DNA of 64,000 bases from Epiperipatus broadwayi (GCA_028023455.1 JAQFVV010012512.1:2212413-2276412), one strand, 5' to 3'; positions 37,930-51,573 are shown, counted from the first letter of the stretch. Translations and numbers: made by a program. The notes: a model not told the origin generated them from the letters alone.

Positions 37930-38480
37930 TATAGAAATAACAAATGAGTAAGATTGGTTATACTGCATTGGATTTATAGATTATAAAAAGGCATTTATTT
38001 GCATAAATAATTTTGCAGAGATTAAAGCTTTGGAATATTAGGGCATTCACTTAAAAATATTATCAAATTCTGCCATGATATATGTCAAAATATGACAACA
38101 GTGTCCAGATTATGTTATTTCTTAGCACCATAACTTTTCATAGCTGTTGTATAAGAACTATTTTGTGGATTAAAATGGAAATGACATTATTATTTTGGAA
38201 ATATTTCTTCAGAACTTCATAAATGTTAAAGGGGCTATCTGACAATAATCAATAAAAACAACCAAAGATAACTAGTATGAAGATTAAAGTAAAATTAAAT
38301 GATTTAAAAAATATTCTGGTGAAAATTAGAGGAAGTTAACCACTATGGTAACATGGTTAAATTATTGATATGGTTAGAATATAATGTATAAAATTAACCA
38401 CAGAATTATAATTTGGATGGAATACTTTTGCAACAAAAACTTAATACTAAAAGGAAATAATCTTATGCTTAAAAAAATAG
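37930..38480 (+). pseudogene. RTE-like LINE remnant, RT core
   Basis: A frame near 37960 reads FIDYKKAFICINNFAEIKAL and GIHLKILSNSAMIYVKI, the 'D..KAFD.......L...G' part of an RTE-type RT. Further on, NLDGILLQQKLNTKRK matches KLNLDRMLL in the 29985 remnant. Many stops. It lies just upstream of the 5' end of the minus-strand LINE. Confidence 0.55.
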
Positions 38481-39407
38481 ACTTTTTTTGTTTAATATTT
38501 GGAAATTTAATAAAAATATTAATACAAGGACTTCTAAATATGTAGTAAATTATAAAGAATCATATTTTAGTATTAACATATAAAGTTGAAAAGCAAAGTA
38601 TTCTGTTGAACAAGCAAACAGTTATTACAAATGTGAGTGACATATTTTCAGAATTACAAATTGGTGGAAAATGAAATTAACAAATATGATATGATGAGTA
38701 ATTCATTAGCAGCAGATAAGAAATAAGATAAAAATAACCAGGTTGTTTATTTAAATTCATGCACCAACTGGATCATGATCCATGGAACTTGAATTCCAAA
38801 TTCTGGCACTCTATACCTTTCTAAAATCACATATTGCATTGATAAGGAATATAAAGTAATAATAGAAATGGGGAACTCTTTAAGTAAATGAAGATTATTT
38901 TAAAGCAAGCTTTTAATTGTTTCAGATAGCCAATCAGATGTCAAGCACTACCATTAGATATGGATTTGGGTATTTTTATTTGAGGAACCCAACATTGTTG
39001 GAGTGATAAAATGAATATCAATGGACTGAATAGTTTTATCTGTGTAGAGATTTTAATTTATGGTTAGCATTATCATATTCTTATCAAATTTGATTACAGT
39101 ATTAAAAGGTTTTTGATATGACAGTCATTGGATCTTCATTCTACCATAAGAAAATAACTAAAAGGATATTTACTAATTTTACATAATGTATATTTAAACA
39201 TCAAGGAAGTTTATATTAATGGTTTGAGTGCTTTTTCTTTAATTTTATGGTTAATCTTATGATAATTTTATTAGTGATTGATATATAACCTTATTTATGT
39301 TTCTGTTTAAAATTGTAAAAAAAAAATTGAAGACATTCTGCTATTTACAAAGTTTTAAGCCAATAAACATCACATGACCACCTCCTCTTATGCTTGTGTA
39401 TAACGAT

Positions 39408-39580
39408 TGTTAAAACAGGCAAAACTCACTATATATATTGCCACACACAGCAAGCTAGAGTAATCAATGGATGAGTAGGTACTAGATGGGGATTTTATGC
39501 ACAAGCCTTCTGGCATCCATTGATTACTCTAGCTTACTGTGTGTGGCAATATATATAGTGAGTTTTGCCTGTTTTAACAA
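39408..39580. mobile_element. Hairpin element, CAAAACTCTCCATAC family
   Basis: Inverted arms from TTGTTAAAACAGGCAAAACT to GAGTTTTGCCTGTTTTAACAA meet around GGATGAGTAGG. Preceded by the family leader AACATCACATGACCACCTCC. It lies about 210 bases upstream of the third NTF2-like exon. Confidence 0.85.
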
Positions 39581-39790
39581 CTATTTACAAAGTGCTATTT
39601 CAACTTCATATATATATATATATACACACACACAATAAAATAATGTTCTGTGAGTATGCAATGCAATTATAAAATATTCTTAATTTACAAATATTATCAT
39701 CTTTTATTAGACTATTGTAGCATCTGTATAAATATACTTGTGTATACACTTGTATTTTTTATTTATATGCTATTATTTTGCATTTTTCAG

Positions 39791-39914
39791 TTATATAAAT
39801 GTTTTTGAAAAAAGTGACAATGGAGATTATTTAATTGTTTACCAAATAATTCAAAAGATACTTTTAAAAGACAAAAGTGACCATTTAACTCAGGACCTGG
39901 TTTATGATTTATGA
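39791..39914 (+). CDS. Last coding exon of the NTF2-like (DUF4440/SnoaL-like) gene
   Basis: The acceptor is TTTTTCAG ending at 39790. The exon enters in phase 2, so its first base completes an Ile codon from 26027-26028. It then has 40 codons and a TGA stop at 39912-39914. The frame contains INVFEKSDNGDYLIVYQIIQ, the usual final beta-hairpin of DUF4440/SnoaL-like domains (strand, charged turn with D-N-G-D, strand), followed by a polar tail ending DLVYDL. With the two upstream exons the known part of the protein is about 138 residues, the size of a one-domain NTF2-like protein. No signal peptide or membrane segment is seen in the known part. The sequence after the stop looks like a 3' UTR with AATAAA signals. 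The preceding intron is about 13.8 kb. Confidence 0.8.
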
Positions 39915-40136
39915 AGTTCAGGTTTCCTTAGAGATTATTCGTTACTTCAGCATGTCAGTCTTCATCAGGATGCGAATCCTGACAATGAGTGATATCAACT
40001 CAAACTGATGATCTACCTGAGTTTAGGCTTCTACTATAAAAGTTGCAGCTAAGAAGCTATTAAAAAATAATTATGTACATAGAAAAAAAATTAATTTGTC
40101 TTTTTTAAAAAAATATTTGTACATTTTTATGTTTAA

Positions 40137-40142
40137 AATAAA
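40137..40142 (+). promoter_or_regulatory. AATAAA poly(A) signal candidate, NTF2-like gene
   Basis: AATAAA lies 223 bases after the TGA at 39912-39914; a second AATAAA is at 40196-40201. In such AT-rich DNA the hexamer is common, so either could be the used site. Confidence 0.4.
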
Positions 40143-40201
40143 CTATATTATAATTGTAATTAATTGTTATTAGTAAGGAAGTATGTTTTTTTGTAAATAA
40201 A

Positions 40202-41900
40202 ACAAATAAAAAATAATCTCATAAAAAATCTTATAATGATTATTGTAAAAATCTTTACAAAGTAATAATAATCTTTTGGAGGCATATTAATACTTCTGTA
40301 TTAATAGCTTTATTTTTTTGTCTGTCCTTAAAACATCTTTAAAATATGCAAAAAAACACCCAAATGATTAATAATTTAACAGTGTATTAGAAATATAATA
40401 TGGAAAATAATTGTCTATGTTTATACTCTACACGTTGAATTACATTGACTTAAACATTTTTATAAGCATGCTAAGTTACCTGTTTAATGGCAAATCAAAG
40501 CAAATTTGAAATTAAGATATTATAATTAAATAATTATGTGTAATCATTATAATCCCAAAAACTTAAAAAGAAAAATAAGATATTTTATGTATATCTAAAC
40601 AAATGTTTGATATTTGGTTAGAATAAAAAAAATATCCACTTATTACATTTTAAGATGTAATAATAAAATTATACAAAAATCATTGAACATGTTATTCATA
40701 TGAATTGCCAATAAATATTGTATTTAAAACGATAGTTACAAAAAATTAAATGTTTTTAATGTAAATTATAAATGTTTTTATTTAATATAATCAGCCAAAA
40801 ATAAAATGTATTTAAAAAATTAAAGATTTTGGTTATATATTTTTTTCTTACATTATGATCAGCAGGTACAAATTTATTATTGTTATGTGTATAAATATTT
40901 ATTCTGATTATGAAGGCCAACAATCATGAGAAGATATTGATATTACAGATAAATTATATTGCATTTGAAAGCTAAACAAAAGTTTATATTTCGTTGCAGA
41001 GCATTACAAATCTAAGTATTTGAAGTTTCTAATCAGATTTCATGGTAATACTATTTAGCTTTCAAAAAATACTAAAACATGTAGCATGCGTCTTTAAATA
41101 TAGTTTACACTCTGCCTTAAGTTTTTATGCAAGTAACATCTCTATGTAAGTGTCACATGACATTGTTCTTTAGCCTTTAATAACAAACAATAGAAAGTTT
41201 AGCCCTGAAGTGACAGAGTTAAACCTGTGATCCATGAGACTTAAGCTCCAAAGTCTACTACTTATCCATTATGTCAAATCATGCATGGTATCAATGCTTA
41301 ATAATTGCAACTTAATGCAATGTAATATACATATGGCAAAACAAAAGATAATAAAACTATAAAAATAATCTAAAATATGTAGGACCTTTCTAATCTTAGT
41401 TAACTATGATGATAATATGTGAAAATTAAGTATTATGTTATTATGCCTTTTTCTTTTCATGTTGAACTGATTTGCACAACAGCTACAACACAGTGATTGA
41501 AATTTCAGGTCTTAAACAGATTTAGACATTTTGCTTTTGATAGATGTTGTTTAGCCAATCAAATCTAGCTATCAAATAATGGACAGTAAATGAATACCTC
41601 ATTATTTTTGAAAGAAAATTAAGGCTTCAGGTTAATCAAATAAGTCTTGATATGCTAATGGTAAAAAAACAAAAAATATATAATTATATATATTATACTA
41701 CTAGGAAACAAAGGTTATGATCTAATTCCATATTTTTTACATACACTGCCTATATCTTTTTTTTTTTAATTTTTTTTTTTTTAATGGGTGCATGAAAAAA
41801 GTATACCAAGACATCAATTATATGATATTAAAAAGTATATAAAAATAAAATAAAAACAGTAAAATCCATAAATTTAGTACATTTCATAAGGCTGTCAACT
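40202..41900. other. Downstream flank of the NTF2-like gene, nothing recognised
   Basis: AT-rich, no transposon end or ORF. Leads to the exon-like block at 41904-41988. Confidence 0.45.
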
Positions 41901-41903
41901 TAC

Positions 41904-41988
41904 TGTTTGGCAACATCCATTCTGATATCTTGGAGCACAAATATCACATTCTTAAATGTTGCAATCTTAAACTTTGCAGTCTCATTTA
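41904..41988 (-). CDS. Possible 85-base internal exon, unknown protein
   Basis: On the minus strand an AG acceptor (41990-41989) is followed by 27 open codons containing NETAKFKIATFKNVIFVLQD and ending before a perfect GTAAGT donor (41903-41898). The entry phase is 1 and the exit phase 2. The block has more G+C than its surroundings and a coding-like residue mix. Its flanks are plain AT-rich DNA with no repeat seen. No neighbouring exon was found on the same strand, so this could be a chance open stretch or a lone exon of a long-intron gene. No family recognised. Confidence 0.3.
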
Positions 41989-42547
41989 CTAAGCACAATT
42001 TTATTGTATTAAATAAATTAAAAAAGCATATGCATGTTTTCCTTTCTTTTTTTCCTTTCAAAATTTGGTATAAATATATTATTTCATTTAATAAAAAGTT
42101 TTCTAACAACAAAATGGAATTTTATAATATTAAGAGAATTTTCATTGTGCTTTCTTTAAGCAGTAAAATAAAAAGTAATCATTTAATCATGAGAAATAAA
42201 AATAAAGTTGTGTTGTAAAATGGCCACAAACATTGTTAAAAATTTATAAAAATAATGAAAAGAGAAAAACAGATTTGTACCATCATTGCTTAAACTCCTG
42301 AATTGATTACACTTGTAATCATGTTATATATTTTATTAAAAATTCAAAGAGAAATTGAATTTATAAATAGAAAATATGAACTAGTAAAATGTTTGTCTTA
42401 GAAGGCCTTATAGTATGTCAAAAAGTTTAAAATCAAAAGAAATTAGCAAAGAATTTGAAATAAATTTCAAACAAATCTGGCTCTATAAGTGAGATAATAA
42501 AACATCTGAAACACATGCCAAGGTAAGATAACCACCAAAAAGAAACT

Positions 42548-42548
<1 letters not shown>

Positions 42549-42611
<63 letters not shown>
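42549..42611. repeat. (AT)n microsatellite
   Basis: About 60 bases of TA units. A second, short one is at 42959-42976 in a similar AAGAAACTATACATATATA context, so both may mark ends of related repeats. Confidence 0.95.
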
Positions 42612-42613
<2 letters not shown>

Positions 42614-42679
42614 CATACTGATAGTAGAATATTCTGATACAAAATATTCAAATCACCTTTTCAACTAAAGGTTGATATA

Positions 42680-42930
42680 ATTATCCATCAGACTATATGC
42701 TCAATAGTGTGATCAGAAAAAAGCAATGACTTGTATTTGGAAATGAAGAAAGCAGTGTTATAGGTAGAGAAATGGCTTAGAGGATTGAATTATCTAAGGT
42801 TGGCATGTATATTTTAGTTCTGATACAGAAGGAAAAATAAAAATACAACTGTATTCTAAAACGAATCACATCTTCAAAAACAAGAAATTATTTTACACAA
42901 ATAACAAGACATTGGAAACAAGTTCCGAGG
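42680..42930 (+). repeat. Dispersed repeat shared with 22080-22340
   Basis: AGTGTGATCAGAAAAAAGCA, AAGAAAGCAGTG, GAAATGGCTTAGAGGATTGA and TTGGCATGTATATTTTAGTT match the earlier copy. No intact ORF. Confidence 0.6.
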
Positions 42931-43252
42931 TAAAATAACTATTAAAAAGAGTCTATATACATATATATATATATATTGCTAGCTGAAAATTCTAATACAA
43001 AATCTTCAAATCACCTTTCCAAATGCTATGCCTTTTTATCAATGCCTTCTGTGAATAAATATAAAATCTGAACTTAAGACAGCATGACTCAAAAGAATAT
43101 CCTCTTGATCCATATGCTAGAAAGCTATATGCTGAAAAACATATTGATTCAAACAAAGAGCTTGGAATTAAATTAGCAATGATCTTACATTGCTAGGAAA
43201 CAAAGATGTTTAGCTTACATATAGAAAGAAAGTCAACAACATTAGTTTTTTC

Positions 43253-43530
43253 TGAAGGTTTGTGATGATGGTGTTCTAGCTGTATTTTTATATTGGACTA
43301 TTTCCATCATCTAATATGTGTGTTGAATGTCTTTAGAAAAGTTTAATTTTAGTTAAATATTCCAAATGCATTCAACTGTTAGTAATATCACTAACAGTTG
43401 AATGCATTTGGAATATTTAACTAAAATTAAACTTTTCTAAAGAAATTCAACACGCATATTAGATGATGGAAATAGTCCAATATAAAAATACAACACATCA
43501 GTTGTTTTAAATTTTGCTATCATCAAACCT
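43253..43530. mobile_element. Near-perfect hairpin, ~103-base arms with a 6-base loop
   Basis: Arms 43281-43383 and 43390-43492 are almost perfectly complementary, with only AATATC between them. Weaker complementarity extends outward (AGGTTTGTGATGATGG and GCTATCATCAAACCT). No ORF, and no relative seen in the window. Confidence 0.85.
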
Positions 43531-43744
43531 AAATATATTAGAAAATATACAAGTGCATATCACTAGATAAAAATTTTAATACAAAATGTCAAATGACCTC
43601 AAACATTATGTTTTATCAAAAATATGCACTGGAATATTTTCTCATATATTTATGTTGTGTGCTAGCAAAATTTAAAATGACTGATATAGTCTTTTGTTAT
43701 ATAAGTAAATTAAACATCACATTGTCATCATTCTTTATGCATAT

Positions 43745-43960
43745 ACAACCTGTTTTCACGAAGGCAAGCCAGAGTAATTAATGGATGCAGGAAAGTTTGT
43801 GCATAAAATTTCTATCTAGTGTCTACTTATCCAATATCCCCAAACTAGTTTCTAACTTATGACTTTCATCAGTGCGAAGTCTTGTATCTGAGAGCACTGC
43901 ACCTAGGTCTTAAGATCTAATGCAATTCTCCAGCAGCCACTTTTTAGCTAAGTATAAAAC
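43745..43960. mobile_element. One arm of the CAAAACTCTCCATAC hairpin family
   Basis: Colinear with 53448-53645: GCCAGAGTAATTAATGGATG, TCCAATATCCCCAAACTAGT, GAGAGCACTGCACCTAGGTC, then CAGCAGCCACTTTTTAGC. The palindromic second arm is absent. Confidence 0.65.
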
Positions 43961-44540
43961 TTTGAATCCAAATGAAAACACAATAATATTTTCAGTTCAA
44001 GCCCGTTCACTTGTATAGTGAGATGTTTTAAAATAATTCATTTAAAAGACATTTCAAAAATCTTTTTAGATTAATTTAAAGATGTTACAACTAAAAGCAA
44101 TCTGTGATAGTGATACATATATAGAAAGAATAATTTTAAATCATTTAAAATATAAAAAATAATAATAATTCAAGTAACATCTTTTCTTAGATTAAAAATC
44201 AAAAAATAAAGAATAGATGCTTCTAAAAGCATTATAATTAATTAACATAATCTGTCGAGACTGATTTTATTTTTTAAATGAAAGGAAAGCCTTTATTAAT
44301 AAAGCATGAAATTTATGTAGAATCAAAATGGAATTAATTATGAAAGATATTTTTAATAACTTTATTGTTTTGTCAAATCAAAAATATCATATGATGTAAA
44401 TGGCAGTATGTGCATAAATGGTTAAACACAAACATATATATATATATATATTAAATCTTGTCCTATAAAAAGGAAAATGAATTTTTGCTATTATTAAATA
44501 TGCATTATAAAAATGAATTTTATTTATAGATTTATGAGAA

Positions 44541-44835
44541 TATTAAATAAGTATTTATTTATATAGCATGATGATTATAATTGTAAATACATTAAATATC
44601 AGCCTTTTATAGCTATTGTACATGTGCTTTTATGAGTGAATGATCTATCTTTACGCTTTCTTTGCCAGTACTTAAGATTTGACAATATATAAACATTTGG
44701 GTTCAGAAAGAATAAGTGGATTCATTTTATTCTTTCTTAAATGCTATATCTTGTATTGGCAGTGAAAGTATTCATTTATTATTTAAGACTCGTAAAAGCA
44801 CATGTACAATAGCTGTAAAAGACAATATTAAATAA
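44541..44835. mobile_element. Foldback element, AGCATTTATTTTATATAG family, diverged
   Basis: Has GCTATTGTACATGTGCTTTT near the left and AAAAGCACATGTACAATAGC near the right, plus the internal TACTTAAGATTTGACAATAT and AATAAGTGGATTCATTTTAT of 5083-5783. Left arm partly deleted. Confidence 0.7.
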
Positions 44836-44839
44836 TAAA

Positions 44840-44916
44840 TGAATCCACACATATATGAAAATTTTAATCATTTATTTTATTATTTTATAACAATTCAAAT
44901 GTTTAAAAATTATTGT

Positions 44917-44952
<36 letters not shown>

Positions 44953-46126
44953 AGTGTCAAGTAGACACATATGTAAAATTTAATCATTGTATATTATTAA
45001 ATATCAATTGAAATGTATTCATTTCTAAATTATAATGCATGTCCGTATGGATATATATATACATATATATGCATTTTATGTAAATTCATTAAGAGGTATT
45101 ATAAATCATAATGTGATAAATTTTTATTGTATATTAATCAAAATCAGAAGGTTTAATTTATATGTAAAGCTTATTTTACAGACTTTAATTTTAATGTTTT
45201 TATTATTATTAATAAACTTGTATTCAATGGTTAAAATTAATCCAGTGATTTAATTTTAAGTGTTTTTAGATTATCTTATATATTTGTATCATCTGTTATG
45301 TTCTCTGGGCTAGATTCAAGAATAACAAGTCTGATATATGAAAGGATATGTATATTAGTGTTTATGGGTATCCAGTGATGACAATGATCTTCCCATCAAT
45401 TATAATCACCCTTAATTGGTGCAAAAAGAATATTCTTTAAAGCTCATGCACTACATTTTATTTTAGTTTAGTTCTATTAGAATTTAAGTGCACAGATGGC
45501 CAATAAATTAATGGTACAAAGTAGCCAGAGTATTGATGATGAACAGCATGTTTTAATTTCCCAGCATTCTTTTTATGGTTATAGATTCTAATCGATGAAC
45601 ACTTAATTGGTGCATTAAATTAATGGTTAAATAATTGCCCAAGCTGGCAAAGACTAAGTAGTTGGCCTGGTTTACAGAAGACCTTTTTCAAATCCAATCA
45701 CAAGATGGACTGTTGATTTATTGCATTGGTGTACTTTTATTATTGATCATTCATAGTGATGGATGACTTAGACTTATTGATAATGCTGGTGAACTTAATT
45801 AATTATGTGTAAGATAGTTAGCTGCTGATCTCAGAGAGATATAAAGATCTTTCATACTCTTTAATATATAAAATTTCTTAAACATTATTTTAGGATATCA
45901 AATCTTATTTATCTTGATTTAATAACTACCTATTTTAATGTCCACTTTATTTATTTACTTTTTTGATATTAAACATTACTTTAATATTTCTCATATTATT
46001 AATATTTTACTTTAATATCTCTGAACTTTAATATTAATTTACTCATATTTTGTGATATTAGCATCTCTTACTTCAATCATTACTTTACATTATTTTTATG
46101 TAATTCATAGTAATCATTTTATAATC

Positions 46127-46162
<36 letters not shown>

Positions 46163-47180
46163 GACCTTCTGGTTTTGCACCAGAAATAGTCATTGTAGTA
46201 GTGTGGTAGTATATCAGTAATCTCTGATATAATCCTCTTTAAAAAAATGAAATAACGTGAAATTTTTAAAAAAAATTATTTTGACTTAAAACTGTAATTA
46301 AAAGTAAGTGTAGGTATAATTAAAAGATTTCTTAAATGTTTCGTATCTTGTTTTAGGGTATAATCAGTGATAGAATAGAAAGTAGCTTGTTATATGCATA
46401 ATCAGTACAGTTTAAGTTGTTGCTTACTTGTTTTATTTACTCATAAAGCAGTATTCAGTTTTGTTAGATTGATTTTCTAGTCCATTTGTTTTGTACATTT
46501 TAAATTATAGAATAAACAGTAAAATATGTTTCACTCATCATCATTCACATTGTCATTTCAGTCATATCAGTGTAGTACTTATAGCATATTACTACTGAAT
46601 ATTCATGCATTATCCAACTTCATTTTTCATTCATATGTTTCACTAAACCATTAAATATCCCACATCACATTCAAATATTTAATTATATCAATAATAGTAT
46701 TAAAAACTAGCTTAACTACATTTTAAATAAATCAATGAATTATAGACAGGTGGATTATATAATGACAAATACTGTAAAATATTTCATTTATTAAAACACT
46801 TGTCATCAGTTTTATTCTACTGCTTTAAAAATATTTAATTATTAGGTCAGTATTTTTTTTTCATTTATTTAAAAGACGAAATGATTTTTTTTAATCTCTG
46901 ATTTTTTTTTTTTACTGTCTCAAGTTTTTGCATAATTAAGTAAGTTTGCAAGTGGGAGGAGTGATTGACAATCTTTTTCTGGTGATGTAATGTTATCGTA
47001 AACAATTGGAAGGGAACAAGGTGATATAATGATTATTAAAAAAAATTTATAAAAGGAAGACATTACTTTTAAGAGGGCAGAGTCAATTATTATTACTTTT
47101 AAGAGGGTAATCAAACAAACAAACTTTTAAGATAGCTATAACTAAGTTTATTTAGCAAAGTTTAATAGTGAAATTGTTTT
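44840..47180. other. AT-rich intergenic DNA, nothing recognised
   Basis: Short CA and AT runs only, apart from the microsatellite at 46130. The ORF at 45035-45253 looks like chance. Confidence 0.45.
46130..46160. repeat. (AT)n microsatellite
   Basis: About 30 bases of AT units, followed by a less AT-rich TGTGACCTTCTGGTTTTGC stretch of unknown nature. Confidence 0.9.
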
Positions 47181-47334
47181 TCCTCTTCCAGAGTTCAAGC
47201 TGAAATTTTAAATATATTATTTGTTTGCGAAATGTGTACTTAAAAACCACTAAGAGATACGTCAATTTTTCTCCCAGCTGATCATTTAAATTGTCCCAAC
47301 GTTATGCTAAAGTACATGTAAGTGTTATATTCTA

Positions 47335-47655
47335 TTATTCAAGATAAATTATTATTATTTAATACATTCAAAGATCAGCCTTTCAAGCTAATTGTGCATG
47401 CATCTTCTGCGAGTGTTGTTAAATAATAAATGAATACTTCACTCTACAATACAAGATATAGTATTTATGCAGGAATAAAATCCTTTTATTTCTGCATAAA
47501 TACTATATCTTGTATTGTAGAGTGAAGTATTCATTTATTATTTAACACTCATAGAAGACGCATGCACAATTAGCTTGAAAGGCTGATCTTTGAATGTATA
47601 CAATTGTATGCATAGCGTTATATAAAAATAAATGCTTATTATTATTTAAAAAATG
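47335..47655. mobile_element. Foldback element, AGCATTTATTTTATATAG family, compact hairpin
   Basis: Arms of about 130 bases meet at GGAATAAAATCCTTTTATTTC. Each includes CTCTACAATACAAGATATAG and GATCAGCCTTTCAAGCTAAT or its complement. Ends in AATAAATGCTTATTATTATT. Confidence 0.85.
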
Positions 47656-48439
47656 GGAATGCTTGATAGGACTGTAAAATTGTTTTATTTAAATTTAAAA
47701 TTAACAGGAAAGGATAAAAGAATGTTTGTTTATTTTATAACAATTAATTTTTTAAGTTTTAATCATGCTATGAAGGGAATAACTGCAACGTGCATCGTAT
47801 ATATGTGGGAAAGATGTGAACTGCTATTAAACGTTTTCAGAACTTTAATAAACAAATTTCATGCTAAATATAAGAGAAAATTCAAAATATACACAAGAAT
47901 TATGTAATTTTATTGTCATATGTATTAGAACAGCGGCACAATTATTTCTATTTTTACCTTTGGAAAAGAAAATATGCAAGATTAAATATGTCATTAAATG
48001 TACTTTAATAATTATTTGTTCTTCTAGACTAATAGGAGGAATGAAATTATAAATGGATAAAGTTATGTGACATTGCTGTATTAATATTACCAATGAGTTT
48101 ATCTAAACAAATATTATTAATTGAATGACTACATGTATTCCTGAATGGCGTTACAATTGTGAAATCAAATTTTAAATATATCCCAAGAATGAAGTACAAA
48201 CTTAAATTTTATTTGCATTGTGGAATATTCATTGCTTAATTAATGAAATTCCATATAATATCAACAGCAATTCATTAGTTGATAAGTAAAAACATTGAAT
48301 ATGCTCTTATGGATTCAACAAAATATTGTTTTGTTTTTCCTGCAGGAAATGTGCTGTTTTGTGTTAATATTTGTCTTGTGCATTATAATTATCATTCATA
48401 TTCATTTGGAGACATGACAAGGAAAGTCATGTAATACTA

Positions 48440-51400
48440 TTTATAAACTTTTCATTTCGTTTGGAGGAGAAAAAAAGAAGAGAACTTTATTATTATTATT
48501 TAATAGCATATTAGATAATGTTAGTTATGAAATGTTATTGTATCTATTATTATTACATGTATTGTTATATTTGTTCTCCAAGAACGTCTCAAATGGCATA
48601 GTGAAAGAATACATTATGCTGGTAATTTTGTATTATTGTTATTATTTTAATATGAAGTTTGGTCATGTGTATGTTAATAATCCACGCATATAATAAAACG
48701 AATGGAAGAATCCATTTATATGATCAATAGGGGTGAATAAGTATTTTAAAAAAAATGAGTTCATTATATTAAATCTTACCGTACATATATTTTTTTTTAT
48801 AAATTAGAAAACTAATATTTTCAATAATTATTTCATCTATAACATACAACTTTATTATTTATTTAGGTTCAATTTTAATACAGATTCGTGCCAATATCAA
48901 TGCATCATATTATAAAAATTATTTGTCTTGCTTTGTCCATAGTAATTAGTATTTTATTCTCCAACTGTTCTTTGAACATTACCAAGTCCTAAATATTATC
49001 AGATATGAGATATTTATTCTTTATTAATTCTAGTAGTAATAATTAATATTTTAACAGTAATTCTTTCCTTACTGTGATATTAAATGGTCTGTATATCATA
49101 GGTTTATATGTGTGTGTGTGTCTATTATCAAACTTATTTATAATTATATGTAATTGCAAGTAAAAATGATTTTAAATCAATCGGATTCGGAGGGGAAAGA
49201 TGATCAATCATTTTGAAGAATTAGAAAGTTATTTAAGAGAGAATTATTATTTCTTTGTTATGACTGAATGAAAAGTATTTTTGTGGCTATATGCTATAAA
49301 GTTCACAATGTTTATAATATTTTATGGTATTGAGTCAGTGTATTTGTTAGTTGAATATTTAATATGGGTAGTTTGTCCAGTGTAGTGTAGTGTATGGAAT
49401 TGAATATTCATTTTCTTATCCATGTATTGGAGTATTTTGATAGGAGTGGATTGAATCCTCCTTTTTATATTTGATATATTGAATTAAATATGTATGAAGC
49501 TAGAGATATTATCTCTCTAATTTTCATTTGTGATGAGTTATTCCACCAGTTATTTAGTCTTAAAGATAGACTTGGAAGTTATTGTTGTATTTGCCTGATT
49601 TGAAGTATAGAAATCTTTTATCCCATGTGTGTATTGGATGTTTTCCAGCTTATGCTATAGCCTAGTGTTTGATAGTTTATGGATAAAAAAGAAGAATAAA
49701 AGAAAAATATAGTGTCTTATAAAGCAGCTGTATTGTAGTTAATAAATAAAGATTGATTGATCTTCGCTTTCATCCGTATTATGATTATATTGAAATATTA
49801 TAAGCAAACCGATTAGACTGATTAACATTCTTTATTTATTTTCTTTGCCACACAGCATAATACAGATTCATGTACAGATTATTAATTTTGAGATATAAAA
49901 AAAATTCATTATTAATGTAGAACTTTACTTATCATGTTAAAACATTTGTAGTAATCATTTAAGCTTCATCTAATTAATTTTTATCATTTAATCATAATTT
50001 GCATAAATAATCAAGCAGAGATAGGACATTAATTAATGAATACAATGATTTACTTTATTTTGGCAAAGCAGAACCTAGTTATTCAATAGAATACTTTATT
50101 TCAAAATTACAAAGAAAAATACATTTAATTAATAGAAGTATTTATTTTCTTTGGTAAGATAGTCCAATATTATTCCTAGTTTAAATCCCCTTATTTTAAT
50201 TTTATTTAAGATACTTTTAAAGTAACAATGCGAATCTTAATTTGTTCAGTGTAATTAGAATATTAATCTATGTTGTTGTCATTGGTAAAATGAATGTCAT
50301 CCGGCAAAATGCTGAATATAAGATAATTTAGTAATCAGTTACTAAAAGTGTAAGATCATATTTATTTATTTTTGTTTTTGTATAAGTCTATCAGAAATCA
50401 CTGATAGCTAAAAAGCCATTTTTTTATAGCAAATGATAGGGACTTATTTAGTTCATTTAATGTTTAAAATAAAAATGTTTTACCAATCTAACACAATGTT
50501 CTGATGAATGAAATATAGTAGATGTAAAAAGTTAATGAATCATGTTGTATTATATCTTCTTGTATAATCTGTAATCAATGATATTAAATCCCTTTGGAAT
50601 TTGTGTTCATACCAATAAAAGAAAAGTAAATGTTGATTTAACTATTTTCTATTTGATTAATAAATATTTTGTTATCTAAATTTGTATTTAGAGTTTCTTC
50701 TTTAGCATTCATTCATGTTTCACACTTCCACACATGCTTATACATTTATTTTATTTAATGTAACATAATTGCATTTTATTTAATTATAATAATTCTCTAG
50801 ATATGATGTTGATTTCCTTGATTCAAACACTATATGAGATGCCAATTACCTACTGATCATTTTAAAAGTGTTTTGTTATTTAATTTTTGTTTAGATGATG
50901 AATTGAAATCAAAATGTGCCCAATTTCTTTCATGATCTAACTGCAAGTATCTAATTAGGGTAATATTTGGTTTATAATATTATTTTCATAGTGTTAAAGA
51001 ATAATTTGAGGTATAGAAATGTTAGATCAAGCCATACCATAAGTTAATTCCCTGAGATCTTCAATATATAATTTAGATTAGATAATAAATTCATTTAGCC
51101 AGATTAGATTAGTGTAATTAAAATTTAGTAATGATAAGTTTAGTTTGAGTTTAGATCTAGTGAATTATACATTACAATTTCTAAAATATTATTTTTTATT
51201 TTATTTTAGTTATTAGTTTAATTGTATAATATAGTAGAGGTTGTTCAGTGCATATGGATGATGGGAGGAAGTGAAATATAGAGTATTATTAATTAATTTT
51301 AGCTGATAGGATTTTACCAATTTAATTTTTGTTTAGCATAGAACTTGATAGATGTTTATTCCTATTAGTTTTAATATTTTCTCCCACATCTAATGTACAT

Positions 51401-51570
51401 TGTACACCTCATACACCTCTGTATCCCTCAACTGAGTTAGTTTTAGGTGAAAGCTTTAATTAAGAGCCTCATGAATAGATTTAGGTAAAGTTAAATACAT
51501 ATTTTATTCTATGATCCATAGAATTGGCACCCCCGGGTAATTGTTAGTGTTGGTGATAGGTATGAGGGGT
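48440..51570. other. AT-rich intergenic DNA, nothing recognised
   Basis: Three kilobases without a hairpin, transposon end or coding block that I can support. Confidence 0.5.
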
Positions 51571-51571
51571 T

Positions 51572-51573
<2 letters not shown>

